Shown one piece after another: positions 1 to 8,875 of a DNA stretch of 64,000 nt. The stretch lies in assembly GCF_022557175.1 (NCBI RefSeq), contig NZ_CP092915.1:7006001-7070000 (forward strand), given 5' to 3'. Each line of letters starts with the position of its first letter. Position 1 is the stretch's first letter. The translations under genes and the position numbers were made by a program. The stretch comes from Mycolicibacterium sp. YH-1 (GTDB lineage Bacteria; Actinomycetota; Actinomycetes; Mycobacteriales; Mycobacteriaceae). The notes below the pieces were generated by a model. The model ran no database searches. It was not told the DNA's origin and saw nothing but the letters and a program-made list of their open reading frames with translations.

Positions 1-1142
1 GCGATGGCGATGTAGGGGTTCACGTCGGCACCTGGGATGCGGTTCTCCACCCGACGAGTCGGGCCTTGTCCGATGACGCGAAAGGACAGGGTCCGGTTGT
101 CGTCACCGCATGCCACTGTCGTGGGGGCAAACGAGTGAGGCTGAAAACGTCGGTAGGAGTTGAGGTTCGGTGCGTACATCAGACAGGTATCGCGAGCGTT
201 CGCGACGAGGCCCGCGACGAAGCCATCGAAGAGTTCACCGTCGCCTAACGGTCTCGACCCATCGCCCGACCACAGGCTTGTGTGGATGTGACACGAACTT
301 CCGACCCCGGTGGCGTCCCACTTGGCCATGAACGTGGCCGACAACCCCATCCGCGTCGCTATGGCCTTGACGCCGAACTTGTAGATGAAGTGGCGGTCCG
401 CCATCTCCAAGGCATTGGTGTGGGTAAGGTTGATTTCCTGCTGCCCCAGCCCATATTCGCAGGACAGTGCCTCTATCTCGACACCGGACTGTTCCATCTG
501 CTCGACCACGGCGTTGATGAAGGGTTCGTGGTTGATCGCGACGAGCGGATCGTAGGCGGCCCGGTATCGCGACGCGGGAGTCAGTTGGCCATAGTTGGTC
601 CGCCAGCCGTCCTCGTAGCTCTGGTCGAACAAGTAGAACTCGAGTTCGGAGGCGCACTGCACGGTCGCACCGTGTTCGGCGAGCCGCTCAAGCTGGCGCT
701 TGAGGATCTGCCGCGGAGCGATCTCCAGCATCGATCCGTCAGCCAGGACGGGGTCGCAGATGACGAACGCGGTATCAGGAATCCACGGCAACACGCGCAG
801 CGTGTTCAGGTCCGGCTTGAGGTAGCAGTCCGGGCCACCATTGCTGAGCCCGCCGACGTGCTCGAGATCCGGATTGGGGTCCTGCTCGATGTCGAGTTGC
901 CACACCATCAGCGGAATGCGGAACGTCGTGTAGTCATCGACATGGTTGAGGAAGCGTCGCGCGGGAAAATGCTCACCCAGCGGCCGCCCGATATTGTCTG
1001 CGGCCACGAGGAGCACCTTCGTGATGCGGCCGGCATCTACGGCCTCCCGAAGTGCCGACAGCGACCAGATCCCCGCCGGCAGCGGTTGGTCGTTGCATCC
1101 GGCGGGGCCCGCAGCGGTGAAGTCGTCGGTACGAATTTTCAT
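1..1142 (-). CDS. Glutamine synthetase family protein (PuuA-like gamma-glutamylamide ligase), C-terminus cut by window edge
   Basis: About 380 residues are visible and the C-terminus runs off the window. The family ligates glutamate to ammonia or to an amine using ATP. Visible family signatures are ASELEFYLF (about residue 164), CEYGLGQQEINL (the metal-binding EYGPGQFEINL motif of PuuA-type enzymes), GSSCHIHTSL (the conserved GSGxHxHxSL region) and APNLNSYRRF followed by GDDNRTLSFRV. The start at 1142 follows GGAGAACCTC; an in-frame ATG at 1160 has no such site. It heads its own unit behind a strong promoter-like sequence. The APC permease and PuuD-like hydrolase nearby suggest an amine-glutamylating enzyme, as in polyamine or aniline catabolism, rather than nitrogen assimilation. 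The substrate cannot be told from sequence. Confidence 0.9.
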   Translation of the reverse strand, partial: MKIRTDDFTAAGPAGCNDQPLPAGIWSLSALREAVDAGRITKVLLVAADNIGRPLGEHFPARRFLNHVDDYTTFRIPLMVWQLDIEQDPNPDLEHVGGLSNGGPDCYLKPDLNTLRVLPWIPDTAFVICDPVLADGSMLEIAPRQILKRQLERLAEHGATVQCASELEFYLFDQSYEDGWRTNYGQLTPASRYRAAYDPLVAINHEPFINAVVEQMEQSGVEIEALSCEYGLGQQEINLTHTNALEMADRHFIYKFGVKAIATRMGLSATFMAKWDATGVGSSCHIHTSLWSGDGSRPLGDGELFDGFVAGLVANARDTCLMYAPNLNSYRRFQPHSFAPTTVACGDDNRTLSFRVIGQGPTRRVENRIPGADVNPYIAI

Positions 1143-1187
1143 GAGGTTCTCCTCGATCATCAAGCGGATCTTGATGGCTAAGCTGAA

Positions 1188-1238
1188 TAGCCAAAGGGCT
1201 ACTGGTCCATTTTATAGACGTTTTGTGACCTGGGTCAA
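1188..1238 (-). promoter_or_regulatory. Promoter of the glutamine-synthetase-like gene with overlapping palindrome
   Basis: On the minus strand TTGACC (1238-1233) and TATAAA (1216-1211) are separated by 16 bp, a good sigma-A-type match. Just downstream, around the expected transcription start, lies the inverted repeat TAGCC-N4-GGCTA (1188-1201) with an AAAGGG core. An operator here would block initiation. Similar AAAGGG/CCCTTT-cored palindromes occur upstream of the SDR operon and of the APC permease. Confidence 0.6.
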
Positions 1239-1270
1239 GGTTTGGGCCAACTGTGTCGGTGCCCGACACG

Positions 1271-2431
1271 TCATCGCAACAATGACCGGGCCATCACCAC
1301 TCGCTGGATCTGGTTGGTGCCTTCGTAGATCTGAGTGATCTTGGCGTCCCGCATGAAGCGTTCGACGGGAAAGTCGTTGGTGTACCCGTATCCACCGAAC
1401 AACTGGACTGCATTGGTGGTGACCTCCATCGCGACGTCTGAGGCAAAGCACTTGGCCGCCGAGGAGATGAATCCCAGTTCGGGTTCCCCACGTTCGGCGC
1501 GGGCGGCAGCGGAGTACACCATCAGTCGAGCCGCTTCGATCTTCATCGCCATGTCGGCGAGCATGAACTGGGTGCCCTGGAAGTCGCCGATCGTCGTGCC
1601 GAATTGCCTGCGCTCCTTGACATACACGATTGCTGCTTCCAAAGCGCCCTGTGCGATACCGACGGCCTGCGCGCCGATCGTGGGGCGGGTGTGGTCGAGG
1701 GTCCGCAATGCGATCTTGAAACCGATGCCAGGCTCTCCGATGATCCTTGACTGAGGGATCGTGCAATTGTCGAAGTACAGCTCAGTGGTTGGCGACCCCT
1801 TGATGCCCATCTTGCGCTCCTTGGGCCCGACGAGGAACCCAGGGTCGTCCGCGTGCACCATGAAGGCTGAGATCCCGCGGGCGCCGGCAGAAGCATCGGT
1901 GACCGCCATAACGGCGTACCAGCGGGACTTGCCGCCGTTGGAGATCCAGCACTTCGCCCCGTTGAGGACCCAACGATCACCGTCTGCGACGGCACGCGTC
2001 CGCATCGACGCGGCGTCGCTGCCCGCCTCACGTTCGGAGAGCGCGTAGGAGGCCATGGCACCTGCCGCAATCTCGGGCAGAACCTGCTGCTTCAACTCCT
2101 CGCTGCCGTACAGCAGCAGGCCCATCGTGCCGAGTTTGTTGCAGACCGGGATCAGCGACGACGACGCGCACACCCGAGCGACCTCTTCGATCACGATGCA
2201 GCCCGCGACGGCGTCGGCTCCCTGCCCGCCGTACTGCTCGGGAATGTGAACCGAGGACATGCTGGCGTTATTCAACGCCGCGAGAGCTTCGTTGGTGTAG
2301 CGGCTCGCCGCGTCGACGTCAGCAGCATGGGGAGCGATTCGTTCGTCGCACAGCTCGCGCAGGACCTCTCGGAGTTCGTGGTGTTCGTCGCTGAGCTGCA
2401 GCACGTCAAAGGTTGGGTTACCAATGGTCAT
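1271..2431 (-). CDS. Acyl-CoA dehydrogenase
   Basis: A 386-residue FAD-dependent acyl-CoA dehydrogenase, full length for the family. It makes an alpha,beta-double bond in an acyl-CoA and passes electrons to ETF. The family motif YALSEREAGSDA is near residue 150, and the C-terminal QLFGGYGYTNDFPVERFMRD and IYEGTNQIQR segments are intact. The glutamate in IYEGTNQ sits at the usual catalytic-base position of short- and medium-chain members. It stands alone on the minus strand between the glutamine-synthetase-like gene and the monooxygenase, with its own tandem palindromes upstream. In this island it probably oxidises the CoA ester made by the acyl-CoA ligase at 12360; the chain length is unknown. 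Confidence 0.95.
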   Translation of the reverse strand: MTIGNPTFDVLQLSDEHHELREVLRELCDERIAPHAADVDAASRYTNEALAALNNASMSSVHIPEQYGGQGADAVAGCIVIEEVARVCASSSLIPVCNKLGTMGLLLYGSEELKQQVLPEIAAGAMASYALSEREAGSDAASMRTRAVADGDRWVLNGAKCWISNGGKSRWYAVMAVTDASAGARGISAFMVHADDPGFLVGPKERKMGIKGSPTTELYFDNCTIPQSRIIGEPGIGFKIALRTLDHTRPTIGAQAVGIAQGALEAAIVYVKERRQFGTTIGDFQGTQFMLADMAMKIEAARLMVYSAAARAERGEPELGFISSAAKCFASDVAMEVTTNAVQLFGGYGYTNDFPVERFMRDAKITQIYEGTNQIQRVVMARSLLR

Positions 2432-2513
2432 AGTTGTCCTTTCCTGGGCACAGAGGTCACAACCTGCCGGCCGAGAGGCCGAACTCCCGTGATGCGGCGT
2501 CGTCGTGGTGCTA

Positions 2514-2539
2514 CCTCATTTGAGGCGACTCACTTGAGT
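2514..2539. promoter_or_regulatory. Tandem CTCAYTTGAG palindromes upstream of the acyl-CoA dehydrogenase
   Basis: Two palindromes lie back to back: CCTCATTTGAGG (2514-2525) and ACTCACTTGAGT (2528-2539). They share the core CTCA-YT-TGAG and are 14 bp apart centre to centre. They sit 80-110 bp upstream of the acyl-CoA dehydrogenase start, the second reaching into the 3' end of the monooxygenase gene. The spacing suggests a two-dimer operator. No regulator can be assigned; the core differs from the CCCTTT palindromes nearby. Confidence 0.5.
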
Positions 2540-4008
2540 GAAGTTGCCAGTCTACGAAGGAGTTTGGTTGCCAATATGTAAGTGCTGGGGCTGGCCGGCC
2601 ACTGTGAGATCACCTTTCCCGACCGGTTAGCCCCGGCGCGGAAGTAGCTCTCCGTCACCGCCCAGACTGTCTTCGACAGGCGACTCTGCGCCCAGTCGTT
2701 GTAGATGTGGAAGGCCGAACGACGGACGTCGACACGCTTCTTACCGTTGCGCGCCGCCCGGGCGATGAGGTTTGCCGCGAACTCACCCTGCGCTTCGTAA
2801 AACGCGACTAGCGGAACGACATTCGTGTTGGGACCGAACATGATGAAGAAATTCGGAAACCCAGGGACCATCATTCCGAGGAATGCCTCCGCGCCATCAG
2901 TCCACGTCTCATGAAGATCAACGCCGTTCTCACCGGATACCCGATACGTGCTCAGGTATTGGTGAGCTTGGAATCCCGTGGCGAGCACGATCATGTCGAG
3001 CTGGTGTTCCTCACCATTGGAGTCCATGGCGCCGCGAGCGGACAGCCCCTTGACTGCGTGCGGAACCAGCCTGACCTTCGGACTCTTCAATGTCTCGTAG
3101 TAGGTGTCGCTGATGACGGTGCGACGTCCCTCCATCGGGAAGTCTGGGGTCAGAAGCTCCAACAGGTCGGGGCGGTCGGCCATCTGCTGATGGAGGTATG
3201 CCAGCGCGGCCTTGCGGCGTTTCCCGTTGAGGTGTCGGTCTTCTCGAGCATGACGGGCCTGGTGCTGACGCAAGTCGTAATTGACCCACAGCTTCAAACG
3301 CCGGAAGGCGTACACGGGCGCGAGGCGGTTGAGTCGGCGTTCGAGTGGACTGAAGTCGCGTGCCTTCTTGGGGAGCATCCAGTTTGGCTCGATCTGAAAG
3401 ACGGTCACCGCAGAGGCCACCTTCTCTGCTTCGGTGACCACCTGCACTGCCGACGAACCCGTGCCGAGAATGCCCACCGACTTACCTGCCATGTCCAGAT
3501 CTTCGCGCCACTCGGAGGTGTGACAGATCGGCCCACTGAAGTCGTGTTCTTCTCGCACGAAGGGTGGCTTGGCCGGAGTATTGAGGAATCCAACGGCGCT
3601 GATGACGTAGTCGAACTGTCCATGATCGACCTGCGAGGAGGTCGACACCGTGTACTCCTGGTGTTCGTCCGACCACGCGACGTGCTGGACCTCCTCGTTG
3701 AACCTCATGTGCGAGAGGAGATTCCACTTGTGAGTCACGTAATGCAGGTAGCCAAGCAGCTCCTGCCAGCCAGCGTGGGTCCGCGTCCAGTCATAGCGCT
3801 CGAAGGAGAACGAGTAGATGTGCGACTCCAGATCGACCTCGGCACCGGGGTAGGTGTTGTGCCGCCACGTCCCCCCTAGGCCGATCGAACGCTCGAAGAT
3901 CACGAAGTCGTCGATACCGCGCTTCTTGAGCGCCACCGCTGCCGCCAATCCACTGAACCCAGCGCCGATGACCGCCACCCGCGGCGCGTACCTCACATCT
4001 GTGCTCAC
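2530..4008 (-). CDS. Flavin-containing monooxygenase, Baeyer-Villiger type
   Basis: About 492 residues. An N-terminal FAD Rossmann motif GAGFSGL is followed by the Baeyer-Villiger fingerprint FxGxxxHxxxW (F-S-G-P-I-C-H-T-S-E-W, about residues 157-167) and an NADPH Rossmann motif GTGSSA. Such enzymes insert oxygen next to a ketone, giving an ester or lactone. The GTG start at 4008 has AGG eight bases upstream; a GTG at 4017 is in frame but its AAAG-rich site is too close. The neighbouring SDRs (alcohol to ketone) and the HSL hydrolase (ester cleavage) fit an alcohol-ketone-ester-acid sequence. Substrate unknown. Confidence 0.9.
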   Translation of the reverse strand: MSTDVRYAPRVAVIGAGFSGLAAAVALKKRGIDDFVIFERSIGLGGTWRHNTYPGAEVDLESHIYSFSFERYDWTRTHAGWQELLGYLHYVTHKWNLLSHMRFNEEVQHVAWSDEHQEYTVSTSSQVDHGQFDYVISAVGFLNTPAKPPFVREEHDFSGPICHTSEWREDLDMAGKSVGILGTGSSAVQVVTEAEKVASAVTVFQIEPNWMLPKKARDFSPLERRLNRLAPVYAFRRLKLWVNYDLRQHQARHAREDRHLNGKRRKAALAYLHQQMADRPDLLELLTPDFPMEGRRTVISDTYYETLKSPKVRLVPHAVKGLSARGAMDSNGEEHQLDMIVLATGFQAHQYLSTYRVSGENGVDLHETWTDGAEAFLGMMVPGFPNFFIMFGPNTNVVPLVAFYEAQGEFAANLIARAARNGKKRVDVRRSAFHIYNDWAQSRLSKTVWAVTESYFRAGANRSGKVISQWPASPSTYILATKLLRRLATSLK

Positions 4009-4133
4009 ACAGATCACCTACTTTCGATTGTCTTGTTCTCGGCATCACGGCCGCAGATCGTCTAACTGGACTCGAGGTCCGATATGCAGTTGGTTGAAGC
4101 AGGGGACGCATGTCGTCCCAGAGGGGTGGCGCA

Positions 4134-4871
4134 CTACTTGAGTTGGGCGGACCATCCACCGTCGATCACGAGTTCGGCGGCGGTTATGAAGCTCGCCCCG
4201 GCGGAGAGCAGGAACCTGGTCGCCTCCGCAACATCGGCGGGGATTCCGAGTCGACCCAACGGTGTTCGACCCTCCATGTTGGTGCGCCGCTGCGGCGACT
4301 CGTCGTACAACGGGGCGATCATCGGGGTGAGGATCGCACCGGGGCAGACGACGTTGCATCGGATCCCCTCGGTCGCCAGCCGCAGGGCCATGGACCGTGA
4401 CAGGGACACCAAGGCCGCCTTGCTCACCTGGTAGGCGTCCAGCGGTGAGTCCATACCCCGCAAACCGGCGATGCTGGCGACGTTGACGATGCTCTTGCCC
4501 TGCCCCCTCCTGAGGTATGGCAACGCTGCGGTGGTGACACGACGCACGGCATGCAGGTTGACCCCCAGCGTCTTGTCCCACACCTCGTCGTCGTGCTTGT
4601 CGAATATCGATCCATCACGTTCGAAGAACGCCAAGCCGGCCGCATTGACTAGGTAGTCCAGGCCACCGTCACCAACCTCGGCGATCAATGGATCGAAGCT
4701 CGCTGGGTCATCGAGTAGGTCCGTGGGAACATACGCCGTCCCCGCTGCGAGTTCCGGCGACGCCGACCCGCTCACGTCGGTGGCGATGACACGGACCCCG
4801 TCCGCGCGCAGCAGGTTGACGATGGCACCGCCGATCCCGCCGTTGGCTCCCGTAACCAGTGCCGTGCGCAT
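4134..4871 (-). CDS. SDR family oxidoreductase
   Basis: A 245-residue classical short-chain dehydrogenase. The N-terminal TGANGGIG cofactor loop, the NAA segment (about residue 86) and the catalytic Y-x-x-x-K in AYQVSKAALVSLSRS are present, as is the usual DGGWS C-terminus. The ATG overlaps the hydrolase stop codon by one base (TGATG) and is preceded by GGGAGGGAG, so it is translationally coupled to the upstream hydrolase gene. It probably interconverts an alcohol and a ketone of the island's substrate. Confidence 0.93.
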   Translation of the reverse strand: MRTALVTGANGGIGGAIVNLLRADGVRVIATDVSGSASPELAAGTAYVPTDLLDDPASFDPLIAEVGDGGLDYLVNAAGLAFFERDGSIFDKHDDEVWDKTLGVNLHAVRRVTTAALPYLRRGQGKSIVNVASIAGLRGMDSPLDAYQVSKAALVSLSRSMALRLATEGIRCNVVCPGAILTPMIAPLYDESPQRRTNMEGRTPLGRLGIPADVAEATRFLLSAGASFITAAELVIDGGWSAQLK

Positions 4872-5815
4872 CAGCTGCTCCCTCCCAGCGCCGCGGCCAA
4901 TCGTTCGCCCGCAAACCGCATGGCGTCGGAGGCGGTGGGAAAGATCTGGTCGAGGCCGAAGAATCCGTGAATCATGCCCGGGTACTCACGACTGCTGACG
5001 GCAACGCCAGCGTCCTCCAGAGCCTCCGCCAGCTGCGTTCCTTGCGGTTTGATCGGATCGCACTCGGCGAGGATGACCGTGGTCTCGGGCAGTCCATGGA
5101 GCTCGGCCGTCAACACCGATACCCGGGGGTCCGCTGCATTCTCCGGCGAGGCGAAGTAGTTGCGTTGGTGCCAGAGCAATTCGTCGCGCTCGAGCATCAC
5201 GCCCTCGTAGTCGTCGTCGAAGCCGATCGCGAGGTCGGCCGTCGACGCCGGATACACCAACAACTGGTGGCGCAGAGCCGGAGTGAGGTCCATGTCGCGG
5301 GCAAGAACTGCGGTGACACAGGCCAGGTTTCCACCGGCGCTGTCGCCGGCAACCGCCACCCGTCCGAGATCAACACCCAGACCGTCGAGCGCGGATCCGT
5401 TAATCGCCCAAAGCAACGCATCAAGGGCATCGTTCACCGCCGTGGGGAAGCGGTGCTCCGGCCCGCGGCGGTAGTCCACGGACAACACGGCCGATCCGGA
5501 GGAGTTGGCCAGCAGCCGCGTGGTGACGTCGTGCGAGTCGATGCTGCCCAGAAGCCAGCCGCCACCGTGGTAATAGAGAGTGAGCGGAACGTCGGACGAT
5601 GCCGTCGGCAGATAGAGCCGACCGCGAATGCGTTCGCCGTCTTGCGTCGGAATCTCCACGTCCACCGTACGCGCTACGTCGGGCTTGGTCAGGCCGGCGA
5701 AGACCGCTTCGAAGTTGTCTCGCGCCGTTGGGATTGGCAACAGATGTGCGTTGGGCCTGCCCGACGTTCGGGCGTCGTCGAGCATCTTCTGCGCGATGGG
5801 GTCGATGGACATCAA
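4871..5815 (-). CDS. Alpha/beta hydrolase, hormone-sensitive lipase family
   Basis: A 314-residue esterase of the HSL group. The oxyanion-hole motif YHGGGW is near residue 78 and the nucleophile elbow GDSAGGN near residue 155; the later Asp (AECDPIKPQG) and His (GMIHGFFG) complete the triad. No signal peptide is seen, so it is cytoplasmic. It forms a two-gene unit with the downstream SDR and lies two genes from the Baeyer-Villiger monooxygenase, whose ester product is a plausible substrate. Mycobacterial LipN- and LipH-type carboxylesterases have the same layout. Confidence 0.93.
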   Translation of the reverse strand: MMSIDPIAQKMLDDARTSGRPNAHLLPIPTARDNFEAVFAGLTKPDVARTVDVEIPTQDGERIRGRLYLPTASSDVPLTLYYHGGGWLLGSIDSHDVTTRLLANSSGSAVLSVDYRRGPEHRFPTAVNDALDALLWAINGSALDGLGVDLGRVAVAGDSAGGNLACVTAVLARDMDLTPALRHQLLVYPASTADLAIGFDDDYEGVMLERDELLWHQRNYFASPENAADPRVSVLTAELHGLPETTVILAECDPIKPQGTQLAEALEDAGVAVSSREYPGMIHGFFGLDQIFPTASDAMRFAGERLAAALGGSS

Positions 5816-5873
5816 CGGTTCCTTTCGAGTCCTTGGAATGACGGGTGCTTGGGAGGTACTGCGGCAGAGGGAT

Positions 5874-6644
5874 TCACGTCGTGGAGAACCCCCCGTCCAC
5901 CCTCAGATCGGCACCGGTGATGAAGCTGGCCTGATCGCTGAGCAGGAACGCCACCGCGTTGGCGATATCGTCGGGTTCAGCCCACCAATCCAGGACCGTT
6001 CGCGCGGCCAGTTGAGCCGGCAGCGCAGAGGTGTCTCCGTGCTCCGCGGCCATGGGCGTGGCGACGAATCCGGGCGCAATGCTGTTGACCCGTGCATGGG
6101 GGCCCAGAGCCCTGGCGGCGGTACGCGTCAGCATGGCCAGCGCCGACTTCGACGCTGCATAGTGCGGATTGGGGTCGGGATTGGTCAGCGCGATCACCCG
6201 ACTGGCCTCCATCGACGTGATGTTCACGATGGCTGCGGGTGTACCTGCGTCGAGAAGGTCTGCGCTTGCGTCGATTACGTTGTAGGCCCCGACCAGGTTG
6301 ACTTCAAGGACCGAACGCCACTCCCCGAGCCCGACACCTCGAAAGCCGCTGTGGGCCGGGATACCTGCGCAGTTGACCACGTAGTTCAGGCGGCCGTCCG
6401 GAAACGTCTGGTGCAGTGCCTCACCAACTCGTTCTGTGTCGCGCACGTCCACTGCTCTGGGCACCAGCAGCCCGGCGTCGCGCGGGCCAGGTGGTCCCGG
6501 TTCCCGCAGATCCATTGCAAGCGTGCGAATTCCGGCCCCGACCAGTAGCCGGGCGATCGCCGCGCCGATACCCGAGGCCGCACCGGTGACCACCGCGCTC
6601 GTGCCGCCGAATGTCAGCGCCAGAGATCGGCTCATGTCGGTCAT
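5874..6644 (-). CDS. SDR family oxidoreductase
   Basis: A 256-residue short-chain dehydrogenase starting at MTDMSRSL. The ATG at 6644 overlaps the stop of the DUF1116 gene as ATGA, which favours this start over an in-frame start at 6692. The cofactor loop TGAASGIG, the NCAG stretch, the active-site YAASK and the C-terminal DGGFSTT are all present. It is the last gene of an SDR-DUF1116-SDR operon with 4-nt overlaps at both junctions, implying strict co-translation. Confidence 0.93.
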   Translation of the reverse strand: MTDMSRSLALTFGGTSAVVTGAASGIGAAIARLLVGAGIRTLAMDLREPGPPGPRDAGLLVPRAVDVRDTERVGEALHQTFPDGRLNYVVNCAGIPAHSGFRGVGLGEWRSVLEVNLVGAYNVIDASADLLDAGTPAAIVNITSMEASRVIALTNPDPNPHYAASKSALAMLTRTAARALGPHARVNSIAPGFVATPMAAEHGDTSALPAQLAARTVLDWWAEPDDIANAVAFLLSDQASFITGADLRVDGGFSTT

Positions 6645-7921
6645 GACGCACCGTAGGCAGCCCGGTGCGCACTCAGCGCGTCGGCGAAGCACTCGCGGGG
6701 TGCCCGGATGACGCCGGCGCCGATCTGTCCGCCGTCGCGACCCGCCAATCCGACGTCCATCACCGGTAGGACCGCGGTCTCGAGGACCTTGCGGGCGTCG
6801 ATACCCGTGGGCGTACCGCGGAAGCCGAAATGCGGTATCCGGTAGGTGCTGTTCTCTCCATGGGTGATGGCATACATCTCGAGGTTGCGCTCAATCATCA
6901 CTTCTGGCGAACCGCCCTGATATTCCTGCAGCGACAGCGCGCAGGCCTGAGCGAAGCCGCCCAACCCGATGGTCTCGGTGATGGGCGATTCCCCACCCAT
7001 CCACGTGATCTCGTCCTCGGTGTGACCGGCGAACAGCTTGCCCTGATGTATCGGGGGCGGCCCCTCGAACCAGGTCTCGCCCAGGCCCGCGAGCTTGATC
7101 GCGAACCCGCGGCACGAGAACGCCATCGCCGAGACCAGCGTGGAACCCGGCACCACCATCGCATCGGCGCAGGCCTTGGCGGCCGCCATCGACAGCCTCA
7201 AGAAGAAGTAGTCGTTCTCGGCCAGGTGCAGCATCGTCTCGCGCACACCCGCCACACCGTCCTCGACCATGTCCAGGACCGCGGGCAGGATCTCGCGGTT
7301 GAACAGAATCGAGGCTGCGGCGTTACGGCTGTGCACCTCATCGCCCATCCGCAGAGCCCGCGCGATCAGCGGTTTGAGCGCGATCCCCCCGCGGCGGCGG
7401 ATCGCCTCTGCGACCACGGGCGCCAGCACAGAGTTCACATGCAGCAGACGTTCGTGCACACCCTCGTCGTAACAGCCATAGTTCAGCCGCCGCGGCTCCT
7501 TGCCCTCATAGAAGTTGCAGAAGCCCACGTTGCCGTGCGTGCGGTTGGCCACCACGAACACCGGCATGGACGCGGTGTAGATCCCGGCCAGCGATCCCAC
7601 TGCGGCGTAGTCGTGGCACGCGCCCACCTCGATCTCGCCGCTGGCGAATCGGGCGATCGCGTCCTCGCGGTTGTCGGCCAACCCCTCGAACAGCGCCCCC
7701 CCGATGAGCGCCTCGCGCTGCCCGCCGGTGTAGTCGTGCCACGACATCGGCGCCCCCGAGGTGAGCACCAGATTGTCGCGGTACCCCGGCAGCACCTCGC
7801 GTGCCGGCCGCACGTCGATGACCCACGGGTCGGCGGCGTTGAGCCGGGCGAACGACTCGGCGTTGGCCTCGTCGACGGAGGTGAACTCGCGCAGCGCCGC
7901 ACCGGCCTGCTCGGTGCTCAC
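6641..7921 (-). CDS. DUF1116 family protein (AllG/YlbE-like)
   Basis: A 426-residue protein matching DUF1116 over its full length. Recognisable blocks are PVFVVANRTHGNVGFCN, LKPLIARALRMGDEVHSRN, ENDYFFLRLSMAAAKA, VPGSTLVSAMA and ITETIGLGGFA. In enterobacterial allantoin clusters the homologue (YlbE, also called AllG) works with FdrA and YlbF-type partners in oxamate transcarbamylation. No FdrA-like gene is in this window. The GTG start at 7921 overlaps the upstream SDR stop by four bases (GTGA); a GTG at 7924 is also possible. Lying between two SDRs in a coupled operon, it probably acts on an intermediate of the same pathway. Its reaction here is unknown. Confidence 0.88.
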   Translation of the reverse strand: MSTEQAGAALREFTSVDEANAESFARLNAADPWVIDVRPAREVLPGYRDNLVLTSGAPMSWHDYTGGQREALIGGALFEGLADNREDAIARFASGEIEVGACHDYAAVGSLAGIYTASMPVFVVANRTHGNVGFCNFYEGKEPRRLNYGCYDEGVHERLLHVNSVLAPVVAEAIRRRGGIALKPLIARALRMGDEVHSRNAAASILFNREILPAVLDMVEDGVAGVRETMLHLAENDYFFLRLSMAAAKACADAMVVPGSTLVSAMAFSCRGFAIKLAGLGETWFEGPPPIHQGKLFAGHTEDEITWMGGESPITETIGLGGFAQACALSLQEYQGGSPEVMIERNLEMYAITHGENSTYRIPHFGFRGTPTGIDARKVLETAVLPVMDVGLAGRDGGQIGAGVIRAPRECFADALSAHRAAYGAS

Positions 7922-8655
7922 CACGCGACCACGCCCCCGTCGACCAGCAGGGTCTGGGCGGTGATGAACGACGCGCGCGGCGAGAGCAGGAACTCGACGG
8001 CCTCGGCGACCTCCTCGGGCTCACCGATGCGCTTGAGCATCGCGTAGCTGGCACTGAGCTCCTCACCGCCGGACACCCGCGCCATCGACGGGCTCATCGG
8101 TGCGCGGATGACGCCAGGGGCGACATTGTTGACCCGGATGCCACGCTCGGCGAGTTCCTCGGCCAGATACCGGGTGTAGGCCGCGATCCCGGCCTTGGTC
8201 GCGCCGTACACCGATGCACCCCGGAAGCGTCCGAAATGTCCAGTGAGACTGCCGATGTTGACGATAGCGCTGCCCTCGGTCAGCAGCGGTGCCACCGCGT
8301 CGGTGACGCGAGCCATCCCCGCAATGTTCACCTGAAACATCAACTCCAGCTTCGCCTCATCCAGCTCGCCCAGGAACGAATCACGCAGAATGCCAGCGCA
8401 GTTGACCAACCCGTACAGCGTCTCGCCGTCCTCGACCACCGACGCCACCGCGGCGGCCACGCTGTCGCGGTCACTCACATCCATCGCCACCGCCAGCGCG
8501 CCCTCCATGCGGGCCGCCTCCAGATCCAGCTCGCTGACTACCGATTCGACATCCGCGGCGACCGGAACGTAGCCACTCTGCAGCAGCCGACGGCAGATGG
8601 CCTGGCCGATGACGCCGGCCCCTCCAGTCACTATGACTCTTTTTCTCAACGCCAT
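7918..8655 (-). CDS. SDR family oxidoreductase
   Basis: A 245-residue short-chain dehydrogenase starting at MALRKRVIV. The start at 8655 is preceded by GAGGAGGAG, whereas longer in-frame starts run through the promoter. The cofactor loop reads TGGAGVIG rather than the more usual TGxxxGIG, and the active-site YGATK and C-terminal DGGVVAW are intact. It is the first gene of the SDR-DUF1116-SDR operon, transcribed away from the GntR regulator with about 220 bp between them. Confidence 0.93.
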   Translation of the reverse strand: MALRKRVIVTGGAGVIGQAICRRLLQSGYVPVAADVESVVSELDLEAARMEGALAVAMDVSDRDSVAAAVASVVEDGETLYGLVNCAGILRDSFLGELDEAKLELMFQVNIAGMARVTDAVAPLLTEGSAIVNIGSLTGHFGRFRGASVYGATKAGIAAYTRYLAEELAERGIRVNNVAPGVIRAPMSPSMARVSGGEELSASYAMLKRIGEPEEVAEAVEFLLSPRASFITAQTLLVDGGVVAW

Positions 8656-8713
8656 CTCCTCCTCAAAGGGGACTGAGCTCGTTTCGTACAGGACCAGTCT
8701 GACGTTTAAAGCA

Positions 8714-8814
8714 CTAAAGAACAACCCTTTAGCCCAAATCGACATCTGGGGACATGTGAGCTGAGTTCGACCCAAGCGTCCCGAAAGGGCCTATGGACCA
8801 TTGAGTGGTTCAAT
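8714..8814. promoter_or_regulatory. Divergent operator region between SDR operon and GntR regulator
   Basis: Two palindromic signals occupy the 220-bp divergent gap. CTAAAG-N7-CTTTAG (8714-8732) lies close to the SDR side and includes a CCCTTT core. ATTGA-N5-TCAAT (8800-8814), overlapped by ACCA-N5-TGGT (8797-8809), lies 60-75 bp before the regulator start. Short palindromes like the second are typical of FadR-subfamily GntR proteins, so autoregulation of the adjacent gene is likely. The first resembles motifs near the glutamine-synthetase-like and APC genes. Confidence 0.5.
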
Positions 8815-8875
8815 TACAATTCCGCCTGACCTGATCGGTTAAGATCGAGGTCAACGACGGGAAGGACATCCACCC

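Noticed and set aside
6830..8047. 405-residue open frame on the plus strand opposite DUF1116 and SDR genes
   Set aside because: Antisense to coupled conserved genes, with no recognisable domain.
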